64,000 nucleotides of DNA from Micropterix aruncella (GCA_944548615.1 OX155980.1:55487903-55551902); one strand, 5' to 3'; counted from the stretch's first letter, positions 34,270 through 45,912 are shown. Program-made: numbers and translations. The notes: generated from the sequence alone by a model not told the origin.

Positions 34270-35730
34270 TGCTGTTACTATGCAGATTATTACAAATGGT
34301 AAAAATTCGCCGTGCACCTTCCTTGCTCTAAGCCATTCAATTCATATAGTATAAAGAGAATTTAAGACATTTTGATCTAATATAAAAAGCTTTTTCGTCG
34401 GTTGGACTACAATGGATTATGAAGCTTTTATTCATTATTTGCTTGTATTTTTAGGATTTTACAATGTGTGTTGTGGTGAAACCCATTTTTTTAAAATAAA
34501 AATCTCTCAATATACCTCGTGAACTTATTGCCTGTGCTACCAATTATTTGTTAGATTTATGACTCCAATGAATAAAAGATTGCATCGAAGACAACACTTA
34601 ATTTATTAAACAAATATTTTTTTCACAATGATGATGAGATGATGAATGCCTGAGAATTGCCAATGATCCGATTTAGGCCAAGCCAGTATTAGAGTGACTT
34701 ATTTCAAATACATAGGATCATTTTACATTTCACATCGCGCCAGATGTGCGGTTTTATATTTCTCTTTCCCATGTTTTGTAAGGCATATAGGTACATATAC
34801 ATGTTAGATTTCAGTGCAAGATAATATTTCATTTATAGACAAGGTAAGAACAATGAAATATTAAAATGTGTTAACTAATACTACTGCATACATCAGTACA
34901 CAAACATCAGACTAATGTAACAAATTTTATTGTTCATTCGCATAACACACGGGGCAAACAAGACGTGTGCGTCCTTACAAAGTGCAACTAAGTAAGGTGA
35001 GAAATAGTTTCCTGTATCAGTTAAACCTTTTTTACTTTTAGATTCTATTGTGTGTCAAGGGTTTTGGAGACATTTAATTTAAGACAAAGGTCCATTATAT
35101 TCTTATTAAAAACCCAATTTATTCTATTAAGGACTTCGACACTCTTGAATCTCTCTAATTTATCATTATTATTTTTATTAAAACATTTTTTTTGAACTGT
35201 TTACATCACTAAATTCGATAAATTTTTTTAAAATTGGATATATCCGATTTAAATAATATTTACAATTTTTATTGTTGTAATTTTATATTTGTAATATTCT
35301 AATTTGACTATTCTATAACTAAATATTTGTTTGTATATTTTGACCTACTTTTCATTTATACCTTCTTAGGTATTTTAACTTAAATTATTTTTAAAAGATT
35401 TTTTTTTAAAAACGTTAAATGTAGTTAGGAATTGTTTTACAATTTTCAAAAAGAGTAATTCGGTATACAAATGAATTATACTAATATGCCATATAAGGCA
35501 AATTATGTAAAATCAATTTGACAACAAGAGTAGGGATTCCTACCAACTGGATTATTTTAAAAATAAAATTTAAAAAATAGGCATTGATTTATCTGTTATA
35601 TCTGAAAATATAATTAACTGTAGTTGAAATATTAATAACTGTCTGAGGGACGTTATATACAATTCGAAACCTTGTATTCAAGTAAAATAGCCAAAAATGG
35701 TTAATCAGCTCATATAATTCACATAGTTAT
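34270..35730. other. AT-rich intron sequence without recognisable features
   Basis: Long A/T runs, no open frame above 60 codons and no repeat boundary found. It lies inside the last intron of the CEP350-like gene. Confidence 0.6.
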
Positions 35731-35734
35731 GGAA

Positions 35735-36288
35735 ACGGTCACAGTTATTCCTCAAGATGTCCTGAAGAACATACTGAAAGTCCCTGAGGTTGGAAGGTGA
35801 GCTGAGGTCTGAGGGGGGGGGGGGGTCCCTTTCTTCAGTTTTTCACAGATATTTCCGACCCATTTAGCATTACCATTATGACTTACGAAAATAAAATATA
35901 TAAAATTTCCTATAAACAAGATTATATTCCTTTTTACTTTAGAACCAATACGTCAGGAGTAGCAAGATGTTAAACCGCACGCAGGAGGTTTAAGATGTTA
36001 AACAGCACGAGGAATGTCCCTACGGCGCTTACGCCCCGCCCCGCTGCCAAAAGCAGGGCTTTTTGTCCAATTTGACTCCACTGCTGCTCTTAATGCTTGA
36101 TCCTATAGGAAAAAAAACTAAACCTCTTGTAGGATATTTTATGTAGCTTATTATCAGAAAAATCATTATGCTTATCCTAAAGGTTTACGAAATATCTGCA
36201 AAAAACTGAAGATATTTAAACACCTCCACGGCTCGCCCTCCACCATCAGGGAATTTCAGTATGTTCATCAGGACACCCTGAGGAATAT
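35735..36288. repeat. Foldback repeat with about 150-bp imperfect inverted arms
   Basis: The left arm (about 35735-35890, from TATTCCTCAAGATGTCCTG) is repeated inverted at about 36125-36288 (ending CAGGACACCCTGAGGAATAT). Both arms contain GAACATACTGAAA, a CCCTGAGG/CCCTGATGG block and a TCTTCAG-T-run-CAGATATTT block. The left arm includes a 14-base G run (about 35812). The centre holds GC-rich sequence with no frame. The mariner at 36290 starts exactly at the right edge. Confidence 0.65.
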
Positions 36289-36289
36289 A

Positions 36290-37579
36290 TTAGGTCTTTG
36301 AATTTAAAACTTCGATATTTTTGTGATATTGAACATTTATTTTGAAGCAAATTGGAAAGTGCATTTCATTCAATGTATTGTCCATTGCTAGCTATGACGT
36401 TCTCCCATCTTTCTGGCAAGAGACAGATTCCCCGGCGGAAGAAGTCTTCGTCCTTAGAGGCTATCCACAAATCCAGACATTTTTCAATATCCTCGAAAGA
36501 CTGGAAGCCCTGCTCGAAAAGGCCATGGGCCATTGACCGGAACAAATAGTAGTCGGATGGCGCAATATCTGGGGAGTACGGCGGGTGAGGTAGGATGTCC
36601 CAGCGAAGCGTTTCCAGGAATTTCTTTACCTGCATCACGACGTGTGGTCGAGCATGGTCATGCTGGAAAATTACCTTGTCGTGCCTTTTAGCGTATTCCG
36701 ACCGTTTTATCTTCACAGCATCGCTCAAATTCTTGAACTGAGCTCGATAGCGATCGCCCGTGATGGTTTCTCCCGGTTTCAGCAGCTCGTAATAGATGAC
36801 ACCTTTTTGGTCCCACCAAATGCAAAGCATTACCTTGGATGTCTCTTTTCGGCGTGGCTGTTGAGGTTGATGGAAGTTGTTCACCGGGGTAAGAGCAATA
36901 TTTTTTGCATTTGGGGTTCTCGTAAAAGATCCACTTTTCGTTGCCGGTGATTATTCGGTGGAGAAAACCTTTTCTTTTTCGACGGCGAAGAAGTATTGCA
37001 CAAGTCATGAAACGTCTTTCGATGTCTCTTGGCTTCTCGGAGGATGGAAACCCAATGCCCTTCCTTTTGAATGACTCCCATAGATTTTAAACGTCTCAAA
37101 ACGGTTGAGGAATGAACATTAAGCACTACACTTATCTTTGTCAGCGTCAAACTCGAATCTTCATGGAGTATGGACTCCAATTCGGCTTCTTCAAATTTTT
37201 GCTCCTGGCCTGGGCGCTCTTTGTCTTGCACGTCGAAATCACCACTTTTGAATCAGAGAAACCAAGTCTCAACAGTCCTTTCTGTCGGAGTAAATTTCCC
37301 GTAAGTCTCCAGCAGCAATCTATGACATTCTGCGGCAGTTTTCTTAAGATGAAACAGAAAAGCATTGCTTTCCGCAAATGACGTTTTGTTGGCTCAAATT
37401 TCGACATCTTCGAAGCTAACAAAATTACCGTTGTTGACACTTTAACGAAATGACACAGACTGATAATTGAAGCCTAATGATGACTCTTTGACAGGAATTA
37501 TTTTGCAATTTGGTAAATGAATAGAAATATAAGTTACGGTATTTCTTAGGAAATCAAAGTTTTCAATGCAAGGTCCTAA
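36290..37579 (-). mobile_element. mariner transposon, 1290 bp, with TA target duplication
   Basis: Terminal inverted repeats TTAGGTCTTTGAATTTAAAA (left) and TTAGGACCTTGCATTGAAAA (right, read inward), flanked by TA at 36288-36289 and 37580-37581. The length is normal for mariner. The transposase lies on the minus strand. Confidence 0.9.
36366..37405 (-). pseudogene. mariner transposase, multiple frameshifts
   Basis: From the N-terminus: MSKFEPTKRHLRKAMLFCFI (helix-turn-helix start), KSGDFDVQDKERPGQEQKFE-type linker across a frame change, LKSMGVIQKEGHWV, then ITGNEKWIFYENPK, MLCIWWDQKGVIYYELLK, FQHDHARPH and HPPYSPDIAPSDYYLFRSM. At least three frame changes break it. In addition, the first catalytic Asp of the DD34D set is replaced by Asn (TGNEKW rather than TGDEKW), so even a repaired frame would probably be inactive. 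The second and third Asp are intact. Confidence 0.85.
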
Positions 37580-37585
37580 TATATA

Positions 37586-38372
37586 CACTATAACCCGCTT
37601 ATATCGAACCCGCATATAACTAATTCATGCTTATATCCAACATTTTTTGCGGTTCCTTGAATTTTTTGTGCTGATAGTACTAATTTTTCCGCATATATCG
37701 AATCCGCTTATATCGAATTCCCGCTTATTTCGAACCAAATTTTCGGTCCCTTAGTCCAAATTTTACCCATATATATCAAAGATCTTGGAAAAATGCCACA
37801 ATGCTCGAAATTTTTTGAAATGTGCTGGATAAAAACAAGGAAAAAGACAATGATTACAGGAAATTTCATATTTATAAATGATAAACATGTTTTTATTGAA
37901 CGTTCAAGTAAAAAAAAATATGAGCCTGACTAGATATCTATACTAGAAAATTACAGTACAATTCACTTGGACATGACAGAAATTGAGTAATGTACTCATC
38001 ACTTCTTAAAAAAGTCATCAAGGGTTTATTGCTAAAGGTGTTGGTAGCTGCAGAGATGGTCAGATTCTCTACTTTGTCCAGCATCCTGAATATCTCGTAA
38101 ATTTGCGATTTCAAAATTATATGAGTTGCAAACAAGAAATATATCTGAAAATATGTTTGTATTTGACCACGTTAATTATTGAAAACACATTTCAACCGTA
38201 ATATTAGTGTCCTCTATTGAGAGACTGTGAGGCTAGTAGTGGAAAGACATTTATTTCCAAGATCTTTGATTTTTACTAATTTTCTGGCCTTTACAAGCAA
38301 AAATAGACGTTTCCCACTTATATCGAATTTTTACTCCGACCCCCTGAAATTCGATATAAGCGGGTTTTACTG
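37586..38372. mobile_element. pogo/Tigger-like element, 787 bp
   Basis: The ends CACTATAACCCGCTTATATC (left) and CAGTAAAACCCGCTTATATC (right, read inward) are inverted repeats, and inner copies of TTATATCGAA recur near both ends. TA flanks both sides (37584-37585, 38373-38374). A minus-strand frame at 38135-37938 (EIFRMLDKVENLTISAATN) may be the last part of a pogo-type transposase; no DDE core remains. It follows the mariner with only four bases between. Confidence 0.82.
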
Positions 38373-38926
38373 TACTTACATATATGTATATGTATCGTTT
38401 AGATGTTTATTTTTTTTATCTTTATAGGAATTTCATTGAATAAACAAAGTATTAGGTACTTCAAACTTCTTTTTTATTAAAGTTGCGAAAAGGAGGGACG
38501 AGTTAGCCAGTTTATAATGAACATAAATTCTGAATTATTTAATTCCCGAGTCAGTCTCGAAGTATTTAACTATCATTCTATAAATAAATAATACATTAAC
38601 TGGTAATATGTCACAATAATTGAAAAATCCTGTTTCGTCGAGTCCGAATTTAAGTCTAATATTATTTGGAACTATTATTTTTAATGTATACCAGTCGAAA
38701 GAAAATGTCAATTTTGCATACTCAGAACGAATCGCGACTGGCAGCAAATATCAGCGGTTGCAAAACTAAAGTCATCATATGACCCTAAGTTTTTAGTATC
38801 ATGCAATAAAATATTAGTCTTATATTAGGTCATTTGTTCTTTTTTTCAAGTATCTTAATTTCAGTTTATAAAATATGCAAAAAGTAGTTGAAGGTGCATA
38901 AAGTAACAACAACTATTACGTTTCAG

Positions 38927-39619
38927 ATTAAAGCACTGGAAAAGCAGCAGACTCAGCTGACATACTGCCTCGTCCGAGAGATACCGGACAAACCTCCACC
39001 TCCGTATACGATGCCGGCTACTAATGGTGCAGCCTCCGCTAATGAAACATTCACAATGAATTCCAACTTTCCTACCGACAAGTCGGAAATAGTGGAAAAG
39101 GCTACTTTCTACTTTAATTACATTTATAATCGTGTAGAATCCCTTCTTAGCAGCAGCAATCGCGAGCAGCTCGACTTGAGCACTCTCCATGACGAGTTTG
39201 AACGTCCATTTGATGAGTTTATGTTTGATTTGTGTAAAAATATAATCGAAGAGAAAGTAACAAAGCATTCTAGTCCAAATTTACCGCTGACGGTGACGAG
39301 TTTGAGGCATAGGAAGGACGTTTTATGTCGAGACACCTTATATCACTCTGTAATGGCAGAAGTGACGGATGTAATGGGTTTTAAAGAAAAAGTCCTTAAT
39401 CCAAAACCGCTGGAGTGGCGTCCGAAAAGAACTGATCAAATCGACGATATATTATTTCAAGATTTGAACAAGAGGGAATCGGAATGGACGTCACTCGAAA
39501 ACGACGAAGCTGACGTAAAAAAAAAACTCGTTGATGATATTCTTACAATGCTTATCAAGGAAAGTGTTGATGACTATCTAAAAGTTCGCTTTCTGAAGGA
39601 ATCAAAATGTAAAAATTAA
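38927..39619 (+). CDS. CEP350-like gene, last exon (conserved C-terminus)
   Basis: Follows ATTACGTTTCAG and continues the previous exon in phase 0: AIEME joined to IKALEKQQTQLTYCLVRE. CLVREIPDKPPPPYT is a hallmark of the CEP350 C-terminal region, and the end contains TDQIDDILFQDLNKRESEW and a final amphipathic helix (VDDILTMLIKESVDDYLKV) before the stop, as in that family. 230 codons. It is separated from the preceding exon by a 6.1 kb intron filled with transposons. The exon itself has no defects, so the gene is probably functional. Confidence 0.75.
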   Translation: MKALEKQQTQLTYCLVREIPDKPPPPYTMPATNGAASANETFTMNSNFPTDKSEIVEKATFYFNYIYNRVESLLSSSNREQLDLSTLHDEFERPFDEFMFDLCKNIIEEKVTKHSSPNLPLTVTSLRHRKDVLCRDTLYHSVMAEVTDVMGFKEKVLNPKPLEWRPKRTDQIDDILFQDLNKRESEWTSLENDEADVKKKLVDDILTMLIKESVDDYLKVRFLKESKCKN

Positions 39620-39740
39620 ATTTCATACCAAATCAGAAGGACTTTGCTTATGATTTATATGCTTATGTAATTTTCTTTCGAACTCTATTAGTTATTGTTG
39701 ATGTACCGCTGTAGCCACTAGCTCCAATCGTATACTCTTT

Positions 39741-39746
39741 AATAAA
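39741..39746 (+). promoter_or_regulatory. Candidate polyadenylation signal of the CEP350-like gene
   Basis: AATAAA about 120 bases after the stop codon at 39619. Several AT-rich alternatives exist, so the call rests on position. Confidence 0.4.
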
Positions 39747-40019
39747 TTGGAAAGCCCCTGTGGAGTCGCATACACTGGGATCGTTCAAACTAAAGCTAAC
39801 GGGTTTACAGATGTCAGATTTGCTGATGCTGGATTCTTATACAACGAGTTTGCTAATACGCTTTCATTTGCGATTAGGATATGTTTACATTTCTTTGAAT
39901 ATGATTTTGTTTTTCATACATTTCTGTAGAATAGAAATACCCGTAGGCGAAAAAAGACAATATACATATAACTGATTGGAATTGCTGTTAAAAGATATCA
40001 TCTATTTTGTCAAAATGGC

Positions 40020-40699
40020 AACCTTTTCAAAATTTACAAAAAACGGGTCCGTTAATACTTGTCTTAGAAAATTAAACAAATAGGAATTCTGAATACATTG
40101 CCTACATCTTTTGCCCACTTTTTGACATCTTTAGTGGGCTTTGAATTAGAAATGTCAAAATCTGAAAATTTAATATATGCTCAGAATTGTGATATTGCAG
40201 CGTTTTTGTGATATACATGTTGCAAAAATTAAGTCCTTGCAAATACGCCGGTACGTATTTGTCGGTAACTATTTTGCATCGGTCTAATGTGCCTCGCAAT
40301 ATGGACTTCGTCTTTGTGACATGTATGGAGTAATGCTGATGCCACGCATTCTATCGTTAAGCAGTCTGAACATTTGTTTTGAGTTCTCTATTGCACCCAC
40401 TGTCCACTGATGAATTTTCAGCTTTTCCAAAACACGCTGGTGATACTAATTAAAATTACACCTTCCCTAAAACGCCAGCGCCGGAGTCTAGCCTACTGAC
40501 TCTACTCCTGCATTCTATGGCCAAAATACTGTCTGATCTGAAAGTATCAGCTTTTACAAAACCCTTGCACTTTCTTGTTGCTGCCTCTTGGACTATAAAG
40601 ACATACAGTTGAAATCGATGAAATATGAAAAATCATCAAAATGAAATTTTGGAAGGTATATTATAAATGTATCAACAAGAATTTTTTGAAAGACCCCGA
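40020..40699. other. No recognised gene
   Basis: Moderately AT-rich sequence downstream of the CEP350-like gene; no domain, repeat edge or RNA gene identified. Confidence 0.5.
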
Positions 40700-40985
40700 T
40701 TAACCCTTAGAGCTTTCAACCCTCGAAATTTTGTTTGTAGGGGGCGTTAGTGCATGCATAATAATGTATAATGGTTGCTTATTCAATGAAGGCGACTCTT
40801 TCGGCATATCATTGCATCGGCAGCCTCGAATTGTCACAACAGATAAACCACCGATCGGTGGTGTTGGCATTCCGGCGGTCAAAACCTTATGATCTGTGAG
40901 AACTGTAAGGTTTTTGCCTTCTATCAGTTTTGAAAAATGCCTGATAGCGAGATATATGGCAAGTAGGTCACTGTCGTAAACAGCT
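40700..40985 (-). pseudogene. Ty3/Gypsy RNase H fragment
   Basis: The minus strand reads VYDSDLLAIYLAIRHFSKLI, then EGKNLTVLTDHKVLTAGMPT. 'DSDLLAIYLAIRHF' followed by 'TDHKVLT' is the typical RNase H core of Gypsy-type LTR retrotransposon polyproteins. The frame continues to about 40700 without further recognisable domain. No LTRs, RT or integrase were found nearby. Confidence 0.65.
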
Positions 40986-42129
40986 TGTAAGAACTAAAGA
41001 AAAATCCAAGAAGCTGCGGGTGTTTGACAGAGATGTCCGAGGGCAGCGCACAGTCATTACGAAGTGGTGTGAAGCATAGAGACTATCGCTGAGTGGATGC
41101 GGGAGGCGCTGAGACGAGGGGGGGTCATCACAAAGACCATTAAAACTGTGCGATGTATATTTGCTGTGTAGTCGACCAGACACAGTGTCATGTTACGCTT
41201 TTCCATTCTACTAGATTTTATCATAATTTTTTTTTTACATTGAGTATTTTCTGGAGCGGTCAGCGAAGTCCGCTTAATGCAGATGGCAGACGATGTTGTA
41301 ATTATATTAAACAAAATTCTAAAATGGCTTTAAATTACTGGTGACATTTGTGGCTATATTCATAGTTTGTATGAGAAGCCGACGCATGCACATTCGATGT
41401 ACAAAAACCTACTGTATGAGAATCCGGTGTCTGCAAAATACAACTTCACCAAACCAGGCAGTTCCCAATGAATAGTGCCCCAAAGTAGGTTGCGGCGCTT
41501 TAACTACAAAATTTTAGCTGAAATTTTGATGCTTGAGTCTGGTCTACCGATGATGTCGATTTAGACTAATTTAGGGAATCCACATCTGAAATGCTAATAC
41601 AAGCATCTAGAAACAGTTAGTTATATTAATAAGATAAATTTAATTAAAAAATTTGAGCGTCTTTTACTCTTGGACTATTTTTTGGTCTTATCCACAGGAT
41701 TAAAATGTATACATCTATATGGGAGTTTTCTGTATATAGATGTCTACATAAGGGGTAAAATTTTGATATATTTAGTGACTGTTACATGTGCATAGTCATT
41801 TTTCTTAGATAATGAGATAACATTTTGTATTTATTTAGGAGATGTTTGAATAGTCACTATTTTGTAGTTTGATAAATTAAAAAAAAATACTAAAATAAGC
41901 ACGAACTAAGCAAAATGGTAACATTGCTGGGTAGCGAAGATTCTGATTTTAGCTTTGGATAATATGACTATTTATAGTCATCGAAGTTGCCATATTTAAG
42001 TCATTTCAATTTATATATTATGTATATACATAGAAATATAATTGAAAATAAAAATATTGCTACTGTCTATGTTTTTGTGTTTTTTTTTTTCTCATAGGTA
42101 GCTAATGTAGTAGGAAAATATAACTTATG
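40986..42129. other. No recognised gene
   Basis: Short frames only (for example 41057-41314 minus). Long AT-rich stretch from about 41600. No repeat edges seen. Confidence 0.5.
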
Positions 42130-42520
42130 ATCAGCCCATTGTTAACTGGCTTACCGATGAACTCTAGTGGCGAGGTGTAGGCCCTTTGGTACATGGTGGT
42201 TCACGTATACCCTTCAGTCCATAAAGCTCTAGAGGCGCTACGCATTTTCCTCCACGGACTGTTGCTAAAGTCGCATTCCAGAGTCTGGTTTTAGATGTAC
42301 CGTGGGGTTAGTATGGGAATATTCTGTAGTACGGCTGGCATAGCATAAATATATAGCTCTAGCATACATTAACTTAAAATCCTGGCTGGCCTTAGCCAAA
42401 CCGGCTGACCCCTCGAGCCTTTTCAGGTCCAAACACAATTTTGGGCTAGCTCTAAAACTGCCCTCTGCTTTATGCGGTCCAACTCTAAGGATCCAGTAAT
42501 ATTGCAGCATGTAATATGTG
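42130..42520 (-). pseudogene. Jockey reverse-transcriptase C-terminal fragment
   Basis: The minus strand holds a frame-broken match to the C-terminal end of the full Jockey ORF2: ASQDFKLMYARAIYLCYA corresponds to the LLMLKMYVRTKLTYAAPAW region, and QTLECDFSNS corresponds to NATLERDFSETE. It is much decayed and a different subfamily. Confidence 0.55.
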
Positions 42521-42839
42521 TCCGTAGTGATTCAATAGATCTACAGGCCTGTGTGGACTTTTACAAAAAGTCAGAATGGCACTGGTTTGGAGGTATGGTA
42601 GTACAACCATGTGACCCTGAATAAATCCCTCGCGAGGAGACTACGACAGCAACAGTATGGCTCATGCTGTCGGCCTTCAATGCCAGAATGACTGGACAAC
42701 AGTTGGGGACCTTTGCATTCCTCCTCCAATGCACTGGAAGATAATGTTGTATTACTGGACGCCAGTGATGCTGAAATTTTATTTAAATGCCTTCCAGCAT
42801 ACACTCCAGACCCCAAAACCCACGCTCGTTGGAGATATT

Positions 42840-43495
42840 CTGAGGATAGTAATGTCCTCTTTGTAGCAACACCCCTTGCACAGCTAGACATATTCTAGCT
42901 GACAGCAAGGTGGCATTGGATCAAGAATGGTACACTTATCGCCACAACAAAGTCCTTGCTATTATTCGCGAGGTAATTAGCCTCCCAGTGGCTCGAGCCA
43001 ACAAGGGTTTGACATTACCCTCCAAACCCCCAATACGGTTTGTGTGAGAAAGGTTTTGTAGTGGAAAATCATTCCACTACAAAACCTTTCTCAATAATCG
43101 AGAAAGCTTCAGATTGGATTCTGGAGGTCGGTTCGGTTTCTAATCAAATCTCTGAAAATCTCGAATACACAGCCCTCCGTCCAGATATAAATTCTTTATT
43201 CCTTAAAGTCAGAAGATGGTCCGAATTATCTTATAATTAACTGGTCCATGGGAATCAAACATCCCAAAAGACCACGAGTATTTACAAATTAAATAAATGC
43301 TATGATCTAGTAAATGCCGCCACGCGGAACGGCGTCACTGCCCACCTTTACGCGGTGGAAGTTAGCGCTCTTGGCCTGCCAGCTAGATCTATATTACATC
43401 TCTTTAAAGATCTTTGTCTCTCCAGGAATATAATCAACTCCTTCCTAGAAAAAAATATTTAAAATTTCAATTTTGTCATCTCAAATCCTATGGTT
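42840..43495 (+). pseudogene. C-terminal tail of a degenerate retroelement (copy 2), carrying a fold-back rearrangement
   Basis: Motifs in order across frames: NTPCTARHILADSKVALDQ, YTYRHNKVLAIIREV, ASDWILEV, YTALRPDI, KLNKCYDLVNAATRNGV, YAVEVSALGLPARS and LHLFKDLCLSRN. The same series is at 3127-3990 (minus). The tail resembles the nuclease-like end of some RT elements (inference). Between the FVR and ASDW segments, 24-25 bases have been replaced by an inverted copy of the adjoining sequence (43046-43092). Confidence 0.6.
43046..43092. repeat. Perfect 21-bp inverted repeat with 5-bp spacer
   Basis: Arms at 43046-43066 and 43072-43092 are exact reverse complements, spacer AATCA. The paralogue near 3660-3790 has unrelated bases (CGGGGTGGCTCTAAATAC on the minus strand) where the left arm lies, while the right arm is conserved in it. 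Confidence 0.9.
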
Positions 43496-43499
43496 TCGA

Positions 43500-44400
43500 A
43501 GTGATTGGGTGGTAAGGTGAACGCACACACGTGGCAAGACTCCCCGCTCATCTCCCCAGAAGTATAATAATAATATTATGATTCCGGTCGGTGAATTCCA
43601 TGGCAGCTCCGGAAAAATAAGGTACCTATATCGGGAATCAAATACGACTAGGTACTTCTGTTCATCATAATACGATATATTTTTTTATGTAGCCAAGGAG
43701 GTTTTAATTAGTCGAGCGCCATTTAACAAATTTAAAAGTATCCAAAGAAAATTTAAGAGCAAGATTTATTAAGATTTTCGAGGCGGATTGACATACAAAA
43801 ATGTGTGTCTAACCTAACAGTGGTTTTTGAATTCGGTGTTTAAAACACCTTCGAAAACCACATTTATCACTGGTTTTCGGAATTTCAGTGTCGCTGTGTC
43901 AACCTCTGCAGCGACGATCCGCGTATAGTTGAAAACGTTGATGCCGCATGTTAACTGATTGCGGGAAGTTGATACACATTTACACTGATATAGATTGAGA
44001 AGATCATGAAATTCAGACGTCTTTTAGACATTGGTGTGACTCAGATACAAACAATCTTGCACGAAGAGTTGTGTGTAATAAAGCCGTTTAACAGCTGAAT
44101 TCCTTATTTACTGTCTGAGGAGCAGAAATCAGCTCGTGTTACTTAGTGCCTCAAAACTCTCGAAAGATCCACATAGTGGCCCTTAAATGAGAAACCTAGA
44201 AAAACAGTTAATATGTTTCCAATAACTTTTATCACTTGCTCCCGACACTTTTAGCGCAGCCCTCATATATCATATCTACCAGCTCTACCTCCACCGATTA
44301 GGTAATGTGTATCTACGCCTATAGGTCAGATAGGTTACTGAGGTACAGGGGTTGGACTGATCACATTATCGGAACTGTAGTTTATTAAAATTTTAAAATT
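43500..44400. other. No recognised gene
   Basis: Intergenic-looking sequence; one ATTATTAAAA low-complexity patch near 44385-44430 precedes the LINE fragment. Confidence 0.5.
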
Positions 44401-44439
44401 ATTAAAAAAGTTATTAAAATTATTAAAATTTTTGCTCAA

Positions 44440-44945
44440 GAAGCTCTTTGCGAATTCTATTGCAATAAGAGCTCGGCCATATCCCACGAGGAAGTACATC
44501 GGCATGACACCAGGAATAAAACCCTGTATCTCCAACCGTTCGTAGCACGTACTGCCAAGTTCCAGGCGACTAGTCGATACTTAGGCCTCAAACTTTTCAA
44601 TAAATTGCCCGAAAGATTAAAAGAAATTAAAAACATCGATATTTTCAAGAGATCCATCCGAGTCTATCTGCTTAAAATCAACATGTATGCCCATAACGAC
44701 TTCTTAAAATATTTTGAAAATACATAGCATCGTATCTACCCATTTAATCTAATACATATTATTTACCGTTAATTGTTTTGTTGTAAACTGTTATCATATA
44801 GTCTATGTTTTCGTAAATTGGTAAGTTTAAAACTATATATTGTATATCATCTCTTGTCTAAATTGAGTAACTAATTTAAGATTAATTACTGTCATTCCTA
44901 CACAATTGTATGGTTGTATTGGAAATAAATACCTTTTACTTTTTT
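44440..44945 (+). mobile_element. LINE 3' fragment
   Basis: The frame reads YLQPFVARTAKFQATSRYLG, then LKLFNKLPERLKEIKNIDIF and a Lys/Leu/Tyr-rich end (KINMYAHNDFLKYFENT) before a stop near 44728. This is the C-terminal end typical of CR1/Jockey-group LINE ORF2 proteins and parallels the end of the LINE at 56285-59225 (FYNKVPENMQNLSV). AATAAATACC followed by T/A-rich sequence at about 44925 suggests the 3' end. Confidence 0.65.
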
Positions 44946-45214
44946 TACTTTTACTGTACTGTCGGAATTGCCAGCAGTATAGAAGAACTCTAGATCCTCA
45001 TTAACAATATGGATTTATTATAAGGGTAAGTGACAAAATGGGTGTAACCTGGCCTCAAAACCAAGTAAAGTACCCGTAATCACACACAGTTACAGGTTAC
45101 GGAATTCGACTCGAGGTCATAAATTATTTACATTATAGATGAAAATTAGCATTGAAAAATCCAAAAGTGCATTCTCTAGGATGAAAAAGGTATTTTAAGT
45201 ACGAAGTATCAACC

Positions 45215-45890
45215 TACACCCAGTGGCGGATACATATGGGGGGCGCCCCCCCCCTGACGCGTTCGGCCCAGCACCAAGCGGTATTACGACCCATTTGTTA
45301 ATGACAGGTGGGCCATTATGACCCTTTGTTAAGCACCCATCCGGCAGCCTCCACGCAGAAGCGCGAGCCCGGGTAGGACTCTGTGCCTGCGGGCCAGTTG
45401 CGCACCGTGCGGCGTCAGCCAATCGAATATGCATTCCGACTAATAACCGGGGCGACAGGAAACGGCTTTGTTTCCTAAAGAGCGGGGATGGTTGTTAACC
45501 TCACGGTAACTGCTTTTGAAACGGCCAATTCGTCCCCCCTATCCCGAGTGGTAGACGTGCAATGGACGCCATGGCCCGCGATAGATTCGGTAGCTACGTA
45601 AGGGAGAGGACCGCGCAAGTGACGTCGAACCCGTAACCAGTCGGGAGGCTGAAGAAATGTGGTCTAAACTGGTAGTAACGGCGCGAGGCCGCCCGCTGGG
45701 TGCAAACCCAGTGTCTCCTCGCAGTAAGGCGTTGGCTTCTTACGGGCGAGTGGCGTAACTAAACAGTGGATTGTTTCATCCCAAATTCTTCTACGCTCAC
45801 CTCACGGGAGACAAAACGAACAATATCGTTAAAACTCCCTGGGGTGAGGGGTTCGCCCGTTGTAGCTGACACCTCTAATTATCCATCTAT
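45215..45890 (-). repeat. Dispersed non-coding repeat, copy 4 of 5
   Basis: Same strand and order as copy 1 (4025-4695): CACCCATCCGGCAGCC, ATTCCGACTAATAACCG, GAGAGGACCGCGCAAG and CTCACCTCACGGGAGA blocks are shared. It starts with a run of C (45245) and ends near GTAGCTGACACC. Confidence 0.75.
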
Positions 45891-45912
45891 ATGCAATTTA
45901 TTCGTCAGTCGA

